NCBI GenBank assembly: GCA_964566545.1 | Contig: CAZMIX010000008.1 | Coordinates: 1-64,000 of the forward strand | DNA from: JAEYFP01 sp964566545 | GTDB lineage: Bacteria; Bacillota; Clostridia; Lachnospirales; Lachnospiraceae | Direction of reading: 5' to 3' | Length of the DNA stretch: 64,000 nucleotides | In this document: positions 44,412 through 53,401 of the stretch, in pieces | Numbering within the stretch: position 1 is the stretch's first letter | How the letters are laid out: each line of letters starts with the position of its first letter | Translations under genes and position numbers: made by a program | Notes under the pieces: model-generated | What the model was told of the DNA's origin: nothing | The model's database searches: none | What the model saw: the letters and a program-made list of their open reading frames with translations, nothing else

Positions 44412-45431
44412 TTACAGTGCCTTCCCTGCCAGCACCTCTTGGTAATCCTTGTAGTTTCTCTCAAGCAGTGATGGTGTGTCCAGCCCGTAAGGGCATTTTG
44501 ATTTGCACTGGTTGCAGTGCAAACAGTCTTCGATTTTCTTCATTTTCTGCCGTACCTCCTGAGTCAATTGCAGTTCCGACGGAGAACGTCGCAAAAGCAA
44601 TGACATCCGAGCGCAATTGTTGATTTCGATCCCGACGGGACACGGCATGCAATAGCCGCATCCGCGGCAGAACTCGCCGGAAAGCTGCTGTTTTTCTTTT
44701 TCTATGCAAGCGCGCAGCACATCATCAAGCTGCGGCTCTTCTGTGACAAATTCCAAAAACTGCGCAAGCTCCTCCTGCCGCTGCACTCCCCAAATCGGTA
44801 ACACATGAGGAAATTCATTCATAAAAGCGGCGGCAACCCTTGCGTCCGTAATCAGACCGCCCGAAAGCGCCTTCATCGCAATGAATCCCATATCGGCCTG
44901 CCTGCAGGCTTCCACAATTTCCAGATCCTTCTGGGTAGCCAGATAGCAGAACGGAAATTGCAGCGTCTCATACAGTCCCGATGCGATCGCTTCCTTAGCG
45001 ACGGCAAGCCTGTGATTCGTGATACCGATATGCAGAAGCTTTCCCTGCCTCTTCGCTTCTGTCATTGCCTCGTAAACGCCGCTCTCATCGCCCGCCTTCG
45101 GACAGAAGGAAGGATTGTGGAACTGGTAAATGTCCACGTGATCGGTCTGCAGGTTATGCAGCGAAGTCTCTAAGTCTTTCCAAAAAGCTTCCGGCGTGAC
45201 GGCCGCAGTCTTTGTCGCGATCGTCACATGATTTCTAATTTCCTTTAAAGCGGCACCGAGCTTTTCCTCGCTGTCCGTATAGAAACGCGCCGTGTCAAAA
45301 AAAGTGATACCGCCGTCATAAGCCTGCCGTATTAAATTTACCGCCGCTTCCTTGGAAATTCTCTGGATTGGCAATGCGCCAAAGCCATTTTTGTTGACTA
45401 TAATACCTGTTTTCCCTAATATCACCTGCAT
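44412..45431 (-). CDS. Aldo/keto reductase with C-terminal 4Fe-4S domain
   Basis: A 339-residue protein with an aldo/keto reductase barrel (about 1-235) and a ferredoxin-like C-terminus. The AKR tetrad region is DTARFYTDSEEKLG (Asp, Tyr), with KTAAVTPEAFW (Lys) and the HNPSF area for the histidine. The C-terminus has CRGCGYCMPCPVGIEI and, later, CLHCNQCKSKCPYGL, two cluster-binding sets. Such fused enzymes are common in anaerobes, and probably couple NAD(P)H or ferredoxin to reduction of an unknown carbonyl. Monocistronic. Confidence 0.9.
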   Translation of the reverse strand: MQVILGKTGIIVNKNGFGALPIQRISKEAAVNLIRQAYDGGITFFDTARFYTDSEEKLGAALKEIRNHVTIATKTAAVTPEAFWKDLETSLHNLQTDHVDIYQFHNPSFCPKAGDESGVYEAMTEAKRQGKLLHIGITNHRLAVAKEAIASGLYETLQFPFCYLATQKDLEIVEACRQADMGFIAMKALSGGLITDARVAAAFMNEFPHVLPIWGVQRQEELAQFLEFVTEEPQLDDVLRACIEKEKQQLSGEFCRGCGYCMPCPVGIEINNCARMSLLLRRSPSELQLTQEVRQKMKKIEDCLHCNQCKSKCPYGLDTPSLLERNYKDYQEVLAGKAL

Positions 45432-45456
45432 TCCGGCATCCTCCCTGTTTCCCCTT

Positions 45457-46218
45457 TTAGTTTACATAATTTATTATTTGTCGTTTGATTTCCGCAAACT
45501 GCGCCTGCGTTTTTTTATTTTCAGACCGGAAATTCAACATTTTTTCCAAGTAGCCCTGTTCCATGACGATCTTGAGGCTGATCGGATAGACCAGTTCATA
45601 TACGAGGGAAATATGACCCACAAGATGATCGACCGCTGTCCGCTTCAGGCTGCGCAAAATCGCATGCCTTTCATAAAAGCTCTGCATCACGGACTCCGTC
45701 ACCTCCGAGTTTACAATCTCCTCTATCGTCACATTATAAATTTCCTCTATCGGAACCTCCACATTAACCTTGAGGATATCGATTTTGTCCGCATCCCTTA
45801 ACAGCTCGGCAAACATGCGCTCCCGCTGCGTCAGCGTTTCAGGCAGGCGGTAAACGCTGTGCAGCCGGATGACCTTTTCCAACAGCGAATCAGCCGAACT
45901 GTCGGCAATATAATCCCTGATTTTTCCTTCCCGAAATAAAATATCCGCCCCATAACCCGCATGGTCCACAGATTCGGCATCGTTAAACGTATTATATTTT
46001 CTGAGCTGTTCGAACCTGCCGACGTCATGCAGCATCCCGGTGAGCCAAGAAAGCTCCTCATCCTGCGCAGAAAGGCCCTCTGCCTTTGCAATTTTCTGGC
46101 ACAGCTCGCTAACCCGGTAGGTATGGTCGATTTTTAACTTGATTTTCTCATCGTTGTCATCATAATTTTTTACATATGCCGCAAATGTCTCACACACATG
46201 TTTTTTGTCAATCTTCAT
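45457..46218 (-). CDS. HD-domain phosphohydrolase
   Basis: A 253-residue metal-dependent hydrolase. The start at 46218 (MKIDKKHVCETFAAYV) follows GGAG; a longer frame to 46329 has none. The HD motif reads MLHDVGRFEQ with the downstream histidines in HAGYGADIL and RLHSVYRLP, and the last aspartate in LRDADKIDIL. The fold hydrolyses phosphate esters of nucleotides; the substrate is unknown. It lacks the GYP motif, so it is not a c-di-GMP phosphodiesterase. Divergent from the TetR operon. Confidence 0.85.
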   Translation of the reverse strand: MKIDKKHVCETFAAYVKNYDDNDEKIKLKIDHTYRVSELCQKIAKAEGLSAQDEELSWLTGMLHDVGRFEQLRKYNTFNDAESVDHAGYGADILFREGKIRDYIADSSADSLLEKVIRLHSVYRLPETLTQRERMFAELLRDADKIDILKVNVEVPIEEIYNVTIEEIVNSEVTESVMQSFYERHAILRSLKRTAVDHLVGHISLVYELVYPISLKIVMEQGYLEKMLNFRSENKKTQAQFAEIKRQIINYVN

Positions 46219-46452
46219 CGTAAACTCCGTTTGATCTATTCTTTTCTGTTTTTTCTGATAGCATTGTAGATTACTGCGTAATCCAAAACAAGATGCGCAC
46301 TTCGCTTCGGCGCGATATAATGTCTGCAAATATTATATCATGATTTTATGCCGGGCAACAGAATTTCTGTCATTTTTACCAATTTCTATCCATTTTTTTA
46401 TTGCACTATTCCGAATTTTGAAAAACAGCTCCATTTCTATTTTCTTTTATTA

Positions 46453-46483
46453 AAAATTATGATAGTATTACTATCATAATTTT
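46453..46483. promoter_or_regulatory. 31-base perfect palindrome upstream of tetR
   Basis: Arms AAAATTATGATAG and CTATCATAATTTT with a five-base centre. It lies about 75 bases before the TetR start, in the divergent region, and is the natural candidate operator for that repressor. I could not place a -35/-10 pair around it with confidence. Confidence 0.7.
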
Positions 46484-46557
46484 ATTATTGTTTTATGAGA
46501 GAAATAATTTTCTATTTTAGTTTTAGATTTTGATCGGATAGTTTCAAGGAGGAAACG

Positions 46558-47223
46558 ATGCAACAGAGAGAATTAAAACGTAAAGCAGGCGTCCGGGAGA
46601 CGGCAAAGGCGAAGAAGCGTCTGGAAATACTGCGGGCCGCGCTGGAACTGTTTTCCGCCTGCGGAATTGAAAATGTGAGTATGGAGCAGGTTTCCGCAAA
46701 GGCCGGCATCGGCTCCGCGACGATTTACCGCTACTTTCCCACAAAAGCGGAGCTGGCGTCCGGGGCGGCACTGCTTTTATGGAAGGATATGGAACATCAA
46801 TATCTTCCCTCCCTTATGACGGAAGCATTTTCTTCTTTAAACGGGAAGGAGCAGCTTCGGGAAATTTTATTGCTGTTTCCTGCCATCTATGAGGAGCATC
46901 CGGACTTTTTGCGTTTTTTAATGGATTTTGACAACTACATCCAAAGCTCCGGCATGGCGAAAGCGCATCTTTCTGATTACGAGGGCTTGATCGGTTCCCT
47001 GAAAGGCTATGCGGAAGCCGCAATTGAAAAGGGGCTGTCGGATCATACGCTCTTTTTTACCGCATCGGTCGAAGAGATTTATTTTACGATTTTTCACTGT
47101 ATGCTCAGCACGACGCAGAAAATTGCCGTGCAGGGCGACTTATTGACCATGGATTTGCAGGTATCCGGGAAAACGCAGCTCGATCTGCTGGTTACCCTGC
47201 TGATAAAAGGACTTTCCAAATAA
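46558..47223 (+). CDS. TetR-family regulator
   Basis: A 221-residue regulator. The start at 46558 follows AAGGAGG. The HTH is RLEILRAALELFSACG, then ENVSMEQVSAKAGIGSATIYRYFPTK in part, a textbook TetR N-terminus; the ligand-binding C-terminus is family-typical but unassigned. It is the first gene of an operon with a GPH-family symporter and an alpha/beta hydrolase (27 and 21 bases of spacing). It probably represses this operon through the palindrome upstream and is released by a transported or hydrolysed compound. Confidence 0.9.
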   Translation: MQQRELKRKAGVRETAKAKKRLEILRAALELFSACGIENVSMEQVSAKAGIGSATIYRYFPTKAELASGAALLLWKDMEHQYLPSLMTEAFSSLNGKEQLREILLLFPAIYEEHPDFLRFLMDFDNYIQSSGMAKAHLSDYEGLIGSLKGYAEAAIEKGLSDHTLFFTASVEEIYFTIFHCMLSTTQKIAVQGDLLTMDLQVSGKTQLDLLVTLLIKGLSK

Positions 47224-47250
47224 CCCGTCAACACCTCATTCAGGAAAGGA

Positions 47251-48630
47251 ATGGTAGGTATCATGAAAGAAATCACAACAAAAAAGATCTGGTGCTTTGC
47301 CATCGGACAGTTTGGGTGGGCACTGCTCTCCGGAATTATTTCCAATTGGCTCGTTTATTTTTATCAGCCGGACACGATAGCACAGGAAGCCGGACAGACG
47401 CTGTTTATTCCGCAGGGGCTTGCGGTTCTTGGCATTGCCACGATCATCGGCGCCATTACCGCCTTTTCGCGCATTTTTGACGCATTTACCGACCCGCTTA
47501 TTGCCTCTCTCTCGGACAAATGCAAGTCAAAAGACGGCCGCCGGATCCCGTTTTTGAAATGGGCCTCGCTGCCGCTGGCACTTTTTACATTTCTTGTATT
47601 CTGTTCTCCCGTAAACGAAACGAGCTGGCTTAACGCGGGCTTTTTATTCCTGATGCTGCTGCTCTACTATCTGGCGATCACCTGTTATTGCACGCCTTAT
47701 ACCGCCCTGATCCCCGAGCTTGGACACAATCAGAAGCAGCGTATGGACATTTCCACGATCATCTCCTTTACGTTTATTGCCGGCACCGCGGTTGCCTACG
47801 TCGCACCCGTCATTTGGGGCGCACTGGAGCCTTCCTTAGGAAGAGTCCCTGCTATGCGGATCACCTTTGCTATTCTCTGCCTGATCGCTTTTGTCTGCTT
47901 GACTGTACCGGTCTTTACAATTCGCGAAAAGGACTATATTTCCGTCGAGCCATGCGAAGGGACCGCTTTTTCTTCCCTGATGAAAACATTTAAAAATCAT
48001 GATTTTCGCATGTTCGTTTGTTCCGACATCAGCTATTGGATAGGGCTTACGATGTTTCAGACGGGGCTGCCCTTTTTTGTCACAAGCCTGCTGCACCTGA
48101 ACGAAAGCATGACGACGCTCTACTTTGTGGCCATGACCGCCTTATCTCTCGTATTCTATGTGCCGATCAATAAATTTGCGCTGACGTTAGGCAAAAAACG
48201 CTGTATCCTGACCGGCTTCGGCTTTTTTGGCATCGCTTATTTCTATACGGGCTTTCTTGGAAAACTGACCTTTTTGCCGCCGGTCGCACAGGGTGCAGTC
48301 CTCGTCGTACTCGCCGCTTTCCCGATGGCAATTTTCGGCATTCTGCCGCAGGCTGTCGTCGCGGATATCGCGCAAAGCGATGCGCTTTCCACCGGTGAAA
48401 ACAGGGAGGGGATGTTCTATGCGGCCAGAACCTTCGCGTTCAAGCTCGGCCAAAGCGTCTCCATGCTCCTGTTTACCGCCATTTCCACGATCGGCATGGC
48501 CTCCGGCGAGGGCTACCGCCTTGTCGCGTTCCTTTCCTCCGTTTTCTGTATCGCAGGCGGGCTCTTCTTTGTTTTCTACAATGAAAAACGAGTTGTGGCC
48601 TCTCTTTCACCTGTCGAAAAGAATTCCTGA
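47251..48630 (+). CDS. GPH-family sugar:cation symporter (MelB type)
   Basis: A 459-residue membrane transporter with twelve segments, from the glycoside-pentoside-hexuronide:cation family. SRIFDAFTDPLIASLSD is the conserved cation-binding helix, and CKSKDGRRIPFLKW the loop between helices 2 and 3; LIPELG is also typical. Members carry beta-galactosides, glucuronides or melibiose with sodium or protons. An alternative start (MKEITTKK) lies four codons in. Encoded between TetR and an alpha/beta hydrolase, so the substrate may be an acylated or esterified glycoside; that is a guess. Confidence 0.85.
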   Translation: MVGIMKEITTKKIWCFAIGQFGWALLSGIISNWLVYFYQPDTIAQEAGQTLFIPQGLAVLGIATIIGAITAFSRIFDAFTDPLIASLSDKCKSKDGRRIPFLKWASLPLALFTFLVFCSPVNETSWLNAGFLFLMLLLYYLAITCYCTPYTALIPELGHNQKQRMDISTIISFTFIAGTAVAYVAPVIWGALEPSLGRVPAMRITFAILCLIAFVCLTVPVFTIREKDYISVEPCEGTAFSSLMKTFKNHDFRMFVCSDISYWIGLTMFQTGLPFFVTSLLHLNESMTTLYFVAMTALSLVFYVPINKFALTLGKKRCILTGFGFFGIAYFYTGFLGKLTFLPPVAQGAVLVVLAAFPMAIFGILPQAVVADIAQSDALSTGENREGMFYAARTFAFKLGQSVSMLLFTAISTIGMASGEGYRLVAFLSSVFCIAGGLFFVFYNEKRVVASLSPVEKNS

Positions 48631-48651
48631 TTGCAGAGAGGAGAGATCATC

Positions 48652-49644
48652 ATGAACTTAAAAAACGAACGGCAGTTGGCCGTTATTCCGGCAACGGAGT
48701 TGAAATGCTTTCTGGAACAGGAGGGCGAGCCTTTTTTGCAAAGCATCATCACGACAGGCTATCTTCCCATTGAAGAACGCCCTAAATCCAGAGGACTGTA
48801 TTACGAGGCTTACCGGACGCCCGATGCAAAAGGCGCGATCGTCATCAGCCACGGCTTCAGCGAAACGATCGAAAAATACAAAGAAGTGATTTATTACATG
48901 GTGAAAAACGGCTATGCGGTCTATCTCGCCGATCACCGCGGACACGGGCGTTCCCTGCGCGACACCGCACACCCGAACAGGATTCATCTGATGCATTTTT
49001 CTGATTATGTATCCGATCTTCATCTATTCCTGACAAGGATCGTGAAGCCGCGGACACAGGAGCTGCCTCTTTACCTGTTCGCGCATTCCATGGGCGGCGC
49101 GATCGGCGCGGCGTATTTGGAGGCTCACCCACATGTATTTCAAAAAGCCGTTTTCAACTCGCCGATGCTGCGCATCAATTTTGGCCAAATTTCAGAAACG
49201 GCCGCTCTGCTTCTCGCCTTTTGCATGAAACTGCTGGGTAAAGGGGATACCTACGCACCCGGGCAGCACGATTTTATTCCGGGCGAACTTTTTTCACAAA
49301 GCGCCTCCTCCTGCGAGGAGCGCTTTGGCTACTATCAGGATAAAAAAGAAGCCACCGCACTGTTTCAGGTGAGTGGCTCCAGTTATCGCTGGATCTATGA
49401 ATCTGCCCGCGCCACAAAAAGCATGCGGAGCAAAAAAAGCTGTGCTAAAATTGAGATTCCGGTTCTGCTGTTTCAATGCATGCACGACGATTATGTGGAC
49501 GCGCGCGGGATCGATGAGTTTATCAGGCATACGCCTGCCGCTTCCCTCGTGCAGGTTGCCGATTGTAAGCATGAAATCTATAACAGCGCCGATGCGGTGT
49601 TACAGGATTACTATAAGAAAATTTTCTTATTTTTAGAGGACTGA
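48652..49644 (+). CDS. Alpha/beta hydrolase (lysophospholipase-like)
   Basis: A 330-residue serine hydrolase of the Hydrolase_4/PldB group. The start at 48652 follows GAGGAGA. VISHGFSET marks the oxyanion region, LFAHSMGGAIGAAYL the nucleophile elbow, and LFQCMHDDYVDARG with the late ADCKHEIYNS the acid and histidine of the triad. It probably cleaves an ester, possibly the compound brought in by the preceding symporter. It is the last gene of the TetR operon. Confidence 0.85.
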   Translation: MNLKNERQLAVIPATELKCFLEQEGEPFLQSIITTGYLPIEERPKSRGLYYEAYRTPDAKGAIVISHGFSETIEKYKEVIYYMVKNGYAVYLADHRGHGRSLRDTAHPNRIHLMHFSDYVSDLHLFLTRIVKPRTQELPLYLFAHSMGGAIGAAYLEAHPHVFQKAVFNSPMLRINFGQISETAALLLAFCMKLLGKGDTYAPGQHDFIPGELFSQSASSCEERFGYYQDKKEATALFQVSGSSYRWIYESARATKSMRSKKSCAKIEIPVLLFQCMHDDYVDARGIDEFIRHTPAASLVQVADCKHEIYNSADAVLQDYYKKIFLFLED

Positions 49645-49651
49645 CCCCACG

Positions 49652-50158
49652 CTATTCGCGCAGCAGAGAATACATGCTCTGATCGAAAACCTTGCCATTT
49701 TTAAAGACGCTGCTGCGCATTGTCCCTTCAAAGGTAAAGCCCGCCTTTTCCAATACGCCCCGGGAGCCTGCGTTGTAGCTGAACGGCTCCGCATAGATTC
49801 GGACGATATCAAAGGTTTCAAACGCCTCTTTGCAAAGCTTTAGGACAGCAGAAGATACAATTCCTTTGCGCCAATATTCTTCCGCAAGCCAGTAGCCCAG
49901 CTCAGCGCTTTTTTCCGCAATATCGTTTCCAAGAAAAATACCGATGCTGCCAACTGCCTCGCCGCCGACTTCGATCGCCCTAACGAGCCGCCTCTCGTCC
50001 CCTCGCTCCACGCAGTCGAACACATACGCCCTTGCATCCTCCGTTGTATAAGGATAAGGAAAAACATTTCTTAAATTCTGTGCAATCTTTTTATTATTTG
50101 CATATTTTGCAACGCTCTCCACATCATCTTTTTTCCATTTTCTAATAAGAAACTCCAT
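49652..50158 (-). CDS. GNAT acetyltransferase (RimJ/RimL type)
   Basis: A 168-residue N-acetyltransferase. The start at 50158 is preferred because GGGAGG lies eight bases before it; an ATG two codons earlier leaves almost no spacing. GIFLGNDIAEKSAELGYWLAEEYWRKG and YAEPFSYNAGSRGVLEKAGFTFEG (in part) are the acetyl-CoA-binding core of RimL/RimJ-like enzymes. The substrate, perhaps a small amine or protein N-terminus, is unknown. It overlaps the 3' end of the membrane protein gene by 17 bases, and is the last gene of the second TetR operon. Confidence 0.85.
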   Translation of the reverse strand: MEFLIRKWKKDDVESVAKYANNKKIAQNLRNVFPYPYTTEDARAYVFDCVERGDERRLVRAIEVGGEAVGSIGIFLGNDIAEKSAELGYWLAEEYWRKGIVSSAVLKLCKEAFETFDIVRIYAEPFSYNAGSRGVLEKAGFTFEGTMRSSVFKNGKVFDQSMYSLLRE

Positions 50159-50555
50159 CTTCATTGCCTCCCAACTGTATTTGTGCTTCCTTTTCGTATC
50201 TTAGATAACATATATTTCTCATATAATAAAAGAGCATCACGTACATATCCCAGAACAGTAGCATCCACGGCGCATAATTGATACCGGCAAACTTCATTAC
50301 ATAGGCCGTTATGATCAGCGACAAATTAAAAACATTGCTATATAGAAGAAACCGGTTTTTATCCCGATTTAGTAAATGCAGTAGCACTGAGATTAAAAAT
50401 GCCATATCCATGAGCATTACGGGTACGGTCAGCGCCTCCGGGTATGCGGTCAGCGTCAGTCCCTCATACGACAAGACTGTGACAGTCGCCGCGGCCGCCA
50501 AAAATACAATCCAATCCACAACTGTTATCACCGATAACAAAATTTTATTCTTCAT
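50142..50555 (-). CDS. Four-segment membrane protein of unknown function
   Basis: A 137-residue protein with four hydrophobic segments (about 8-28, 42-62, 72-92, 98-115) and a charged tail. Its ATG at 50555 overlaps the TetR stop (four bases), and its end overlaps the GNAT start. I recognise no family. Context suggests it is controlled by the adjacent TetR and works with the GNAT. Confidence 0.6.
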   Translation of the reverse strand: MKNKILLSVITVVDWIVFLAAAATVTVLSYEGLTLTAYPEALTVPVMLMDMAFLISVLLHLLNRDKNRFLLYSNVFNLSLIITAYVMKFAGINYAPWMLLFWDMYVMLFYYMRNICYLRYEKEAQIQLGGNEDGVSY

Positions 50556-51127
50556 AAGCTCTCTCCCATCAACATCTCTGTTATGGCATCAATCACATGA
50601 TCCGCCGTCTCCTCTTTAAGCGGGATCACGCGGCTCCACATTCGCACTCCCTGATAAGAATAAAGGATCATGTCAACCGCCTGTGCGATATCGACTTTCT
50701 TGAATTCTCCCCGATTGATCCCATAGGCGAGAAAATTCCGCCATTTCGCAACACCTGCCTCATTCAGTTCTTGAAACAACCGGTTACTCACCGCATTGGA
50801 ATATTCATAAATCGCAAGGCTGAGCGAATTATGAGCATCCTTAATCTCCTCCCTTAAAAGAGTAAGCGTATCCTTTAAGATGATTGCTGCCGGTATTTTG
50901 GCCTGCATCTGCCTTTCAAACTCATCGATGCTCTGATCGGACATTTCCCGAAACAGCTCCTCGAAAATTTCCGCCGTGCTATTGTAATGCCGATATAAGC
51001 CGCCCCTACTAAGCCCTGTTTTCTCACAAATATCCGTCATCGTCACTTCTTTAAAGCCCTTATCCGCAAACAACCGGTAAGCGGCCTTTTTTATTATTTC
51101 CCTCGTACGGCTTCCCTTTTCTCCCAT
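50552..51127 (-). CDS. TetR-family regulator (second copy)
   Basis: A 191-residue regulator starting at the ATG at 51127, with the HTH TREIIKKAAYRLFADKG, then EVTMTDICEKTGLSRGGLYRHY. The open frame reaches a GTG at 51157, but that lies only about eight bases from the transcription start. It opens a three-gene operon with the four-segment protein and the GNAT, the stops and starts overlapping. A GCGACACCTATGTCGC palindrome sits in its own promoter, implying autorepression. Confidence 0.88.
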   Translation of the reverse strand: MGEKGSRTREIIKKAAYRLFADKGFKEVTMTDICEKTGLSRGGLYRHYNSTAEIFEELFREMSDQSIDEFERQMQAKIPAAIILKDTLTLLREEIKDAHNSLSLAIYEYSNAVSNRLFQELNEAGVAKWRNFLAYGINRGEFKKVDIAQAVDMILYSYQGVRMWSRVIPLKEETADHVIDAITEMLMGESL

Positions 51128-51171
51128 TGATCTTTTCTTTCTGTTTCTTTGCGTCACCTGTGTCGTTTTTT

Positions 51172-51201
51172 ATTATGCGACATAGGTGTCGCTTTTGTCA
51201 A
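51172..51201 (-). promoter_or_regulatory. TetR promoter with operator in the spacer
   Basis: TTGACA (51201-51196), 18-base spacer, CATAAT (51177-51172). The perfect palindrome GCGACA-CCTA-TGTCGC (51177-51192) fills the spacer, and a second GTGTCG half-site lies at about 51159-51164. Repressor binding here would block RNA polymerase directly. Confidence 0.7.
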
Positions 51202-51219
51202 GAAAAAAATATTTAATGG

Positions 51220-51249
51220 AAAAGAAAAAGTCCCCTAAGCGCGGGGACT
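51220..51249 (-). terminator. Terminator overlapping the lgt stop
   Basis: Arms AGTCCCC and GGGGACT (51229-51249) with a T-rich run after them on the minus strand. The stem includes the last codons and stop of lgt. Confidence 0.75.
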
Positions 51250-52011
51250 TGTATATTTCTCAGCCGGAATGGCTTTCTTTTGATTGTAAAGGAAAAACGT
51301 GATCGCAAATGCGAAGATAAAGATCGAAATAAACTGCGAGGTGGAAAGCCCTCCTACCGCCCCCCGTTCGTCATTTCTAAATATTTCAATGATATATCTG
51401 CCTACGCTGTAAAACAGCAGATAAAAAGCAGAAACATTACCGCGGTATTTAGTGCGTCTCGCATAGATGATCAGACCAATCGCAAGCAACAGGTTCCCGC
51501 ACGCCGAAAAAAGCTGCGTCGGAATCAAGGGCACACCGGCTGGTGCAAGTGCTCCTTCCGGAAATACGACACCGATTGCACAATCTGTTTCCCTTCCGTA
51601 GCAACAGCCTGCCAAAAAGCAGCCGACTCTTCCAAGCGCTTGATTCAACGCAACCGAAGGAGCCAGTATATCAAAATAACTCAAAAATGGTAACTTTTTA
51701 AATTTGCAATAAACATAAATTGTGAGGATTCCCGTAATGATCCCACCGTAAACAACAAATCCCTCTGATCCGAGCACCGCAAGCGGCTCCTGAAGAAACG
51801 ATTTGAATTCTACAATAATAAACATCAGCTTTCCGCCTAAAAAGCCGAATATCAAAACGCAGATTGCAAGATTGATCAGCTCATCATCGCTGAGTCCATA
51901 ACGCTTTGCACGGTAACAGCCTACGAGCACCGCAAGCAAAAAACCCAATCCTATCATCAAGCCGTAGCCGTGCACCGTAAACCTTCCTATCGTAAATAAA
52001 TCAATTGCCAT
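51235..52011 (-). CDS. lgt: Prolipoprotein diacylglyceryl transferase
   Basis: A 258-residue polytopic enzyme that moves diacylglycerol from phosphatidylglycerol to the lipobox cysteine of prelipoproteins. The signature NQALGRVGCFLAGCCYG and the RYIIEIFRND segment near the C-terminus are intact. The HGGL motif of E. coli Lgt reads VYGGIITG here, with Tyr in place of His, as in other Clostridia-type proteins I know. It is needed for the several lipoproteins encoded in this window. Monocistronic. Confidence 0.95.
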   Translation of the reverse strand: MAIDLFTIGRFTVHGYGLMIGLGFLLAVLVGCYRAKRYGLSDDELINLAICVLIFGFLGGKLMFIIVEFKSFLQEPLAVLGSEGFVVYGGIITGILTIYVYCKFKKLPFLSYFDILAPSVALNQALGRVGCFLAGCCYGRETDCAIGVVFPEGALAPAGVPLIPTQLFSACGNLLLAIGLIIYARRTKYRGNVSAFYLLFYSVGRYIIEIFRNDERGAVGGLSTSQFISIFIFAFAITFFLYNQKKAIPAEKYTSPRA

Positions 52012-52093
52012 TCTATTTCCATCCTTCCCGTCAATTGCACATGCGATTGCCTGCGTCCATTATATTTTTTTTGGGGAAGAAAGTCAACTAGAA

Positions 52094-53149
52094 TCAGGTA
52101 CGCTGTCCCAGCACAAGAAAACGCAAAAGCGGCACTTTTTGTATGACGGTGTCCAGCAGATAAACTGCTGCAAACGTCCCTATCAGCGTAAGGATGTAAT
52201 TCAAAGCTGTCGGGAAATGGACATACTCGGTTAAAACATACACAATCAGCACCATGAGAGGTCCATGCAGTACATAAATGGAATAGCTTTTTCTGTTCAT
52301 ATACCGCGTAATGGGCGTTTCAAAGCCAAACCACTGCCGGTAGCAGGAAAGCATCGTCAAAATTCCAAGCCAAGCATAACTATTTGTAAAAAATGTTTTT
52401 AGGTTTTCGGGTTCGGCATAATTTTTCCCATAATTTATAATTGTATAGACGATACCGGTCAAAACAGTGACAAGCAACAGCGGCCAATGCGCCTTCCGCA
52501 ATTCTTCCTGCAATCCTTCATTAGAAAATACATAATATCCAAGCAGGAACACCCACACATAAACACCCCGGTACACGGTGATCAAGGGAGCATTGCAAAT
52601 TTGGGAAGCGCCCCAGACGGTAAAGAATAGAAGAAAGGCGACCCAAAGGTTTACTCTTTCTCCAATTCCTACAAGAAATCCCTTTTTGTCGATACCTAAC
52701 AGCAGTACAAGAATTGCCGATGCCAAAAACAATTCATGCAAAAACCATAGAGGGCCGATTCCAGTCGCCGCATAAATCAGATATTTTAATACGCGCGGTA
52801 TGGCATATCCGCCAAACATATCGACATACTGCGCAGTGACCCAACTGCTTGACCAGCCAAGCAGAACTATAATACTGACAGACGGAATCAGTAATTTTAC
52901 CGCCCGCTCCCTCATAAATTCTTTTTTGGTTCGAACAAGAAGCGCATACCGCGCGCTGATGCCGGCAACCAAAAATAAAAGCGCCATAAACCACGGATAC
53001 ACAAAGGACAGAAGCGCATCCGCCTGCGGTATTCCTTTTGCCTCCACGTTTCTGATGACACCCGAGCTGTTATAATTGTAACAAACATGATAAATGACAA
53101 CCAAAACAACAACTGACCACCGAATATTGTCCAAATCGTGTTTTCTCAT
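52094..53149 (-). CDS. Acyltransferase-3 family membrane protein
   Basis: A 351-residue protein with about ten membrane segments. The start at 53149 (MRKHDLDNIRWSVVVLVVIYHVCYN) follows AGGA; the family arginine/aspartate and histidine near the N-terminus (DNIRW, VIYHV) are present. These enzymes O-acylate exported sugars or glycans (OpgC/OafA/NodX type). The substrate is unknown, and no polysaccharide gene adjoins it. Confidence 0.85.
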   Translation of the reverse strand: MRKHDLDNIRWSVVVLVVIYHVCYNYNSSGVIRNVEAKGIPQADALLSFVYPWFMALLFLVAGISARYALLVRTKKEFMRERAVKLLIPSVSIIVLLGWSSSWVTAQYVDMFGGYAIPRVLKYLIYAATGIGPLWFLHELFLASAILVLLLGIDKKGFLVGIGERVNLWVAFLLFFTVWGASQICNAPLITVYRGVYVWVFLLGYYVFSNEGLQEELRKAHWPLLLVTVLTGIVYTIINYGKNYAEPENLKTFFTNSYAWLGILTMLSCYRQWFGFETPITRYMNRKSYSIYVLHGPLMVLIVYVLTEYVHFPTALNYILTLIGTFAAVYLLDTVIQKVPLLRFLVLGQRT

Positions 53150-53401
53150 CTCTATACTTCCTTTCATTTGTATGAATTGTATGATTTATATAATTTATCA
53201 TCTCTTGTCTTTCCTGTCAATCATATTCTTATATTATTTTACAATTATTTTACAATTTTATATTACAAAAAAGAAACGTAAATGTTATTGTAACTTTGTC
53301 AGTGATATTTCTATATCACTTTATTTTATTTTATTAGCTTGATCGATTAATCTTTATTCCCACAGTTATGCACTACGATTTTCAAAAGCGGAGGGGTTTC
53401 T

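Noticed and set aside
53150..53401. A c-di-GMP riboswitch before the HD-GYP gene
   Set aside because: The AT-rich region lacks the conserved GEMM core segments.
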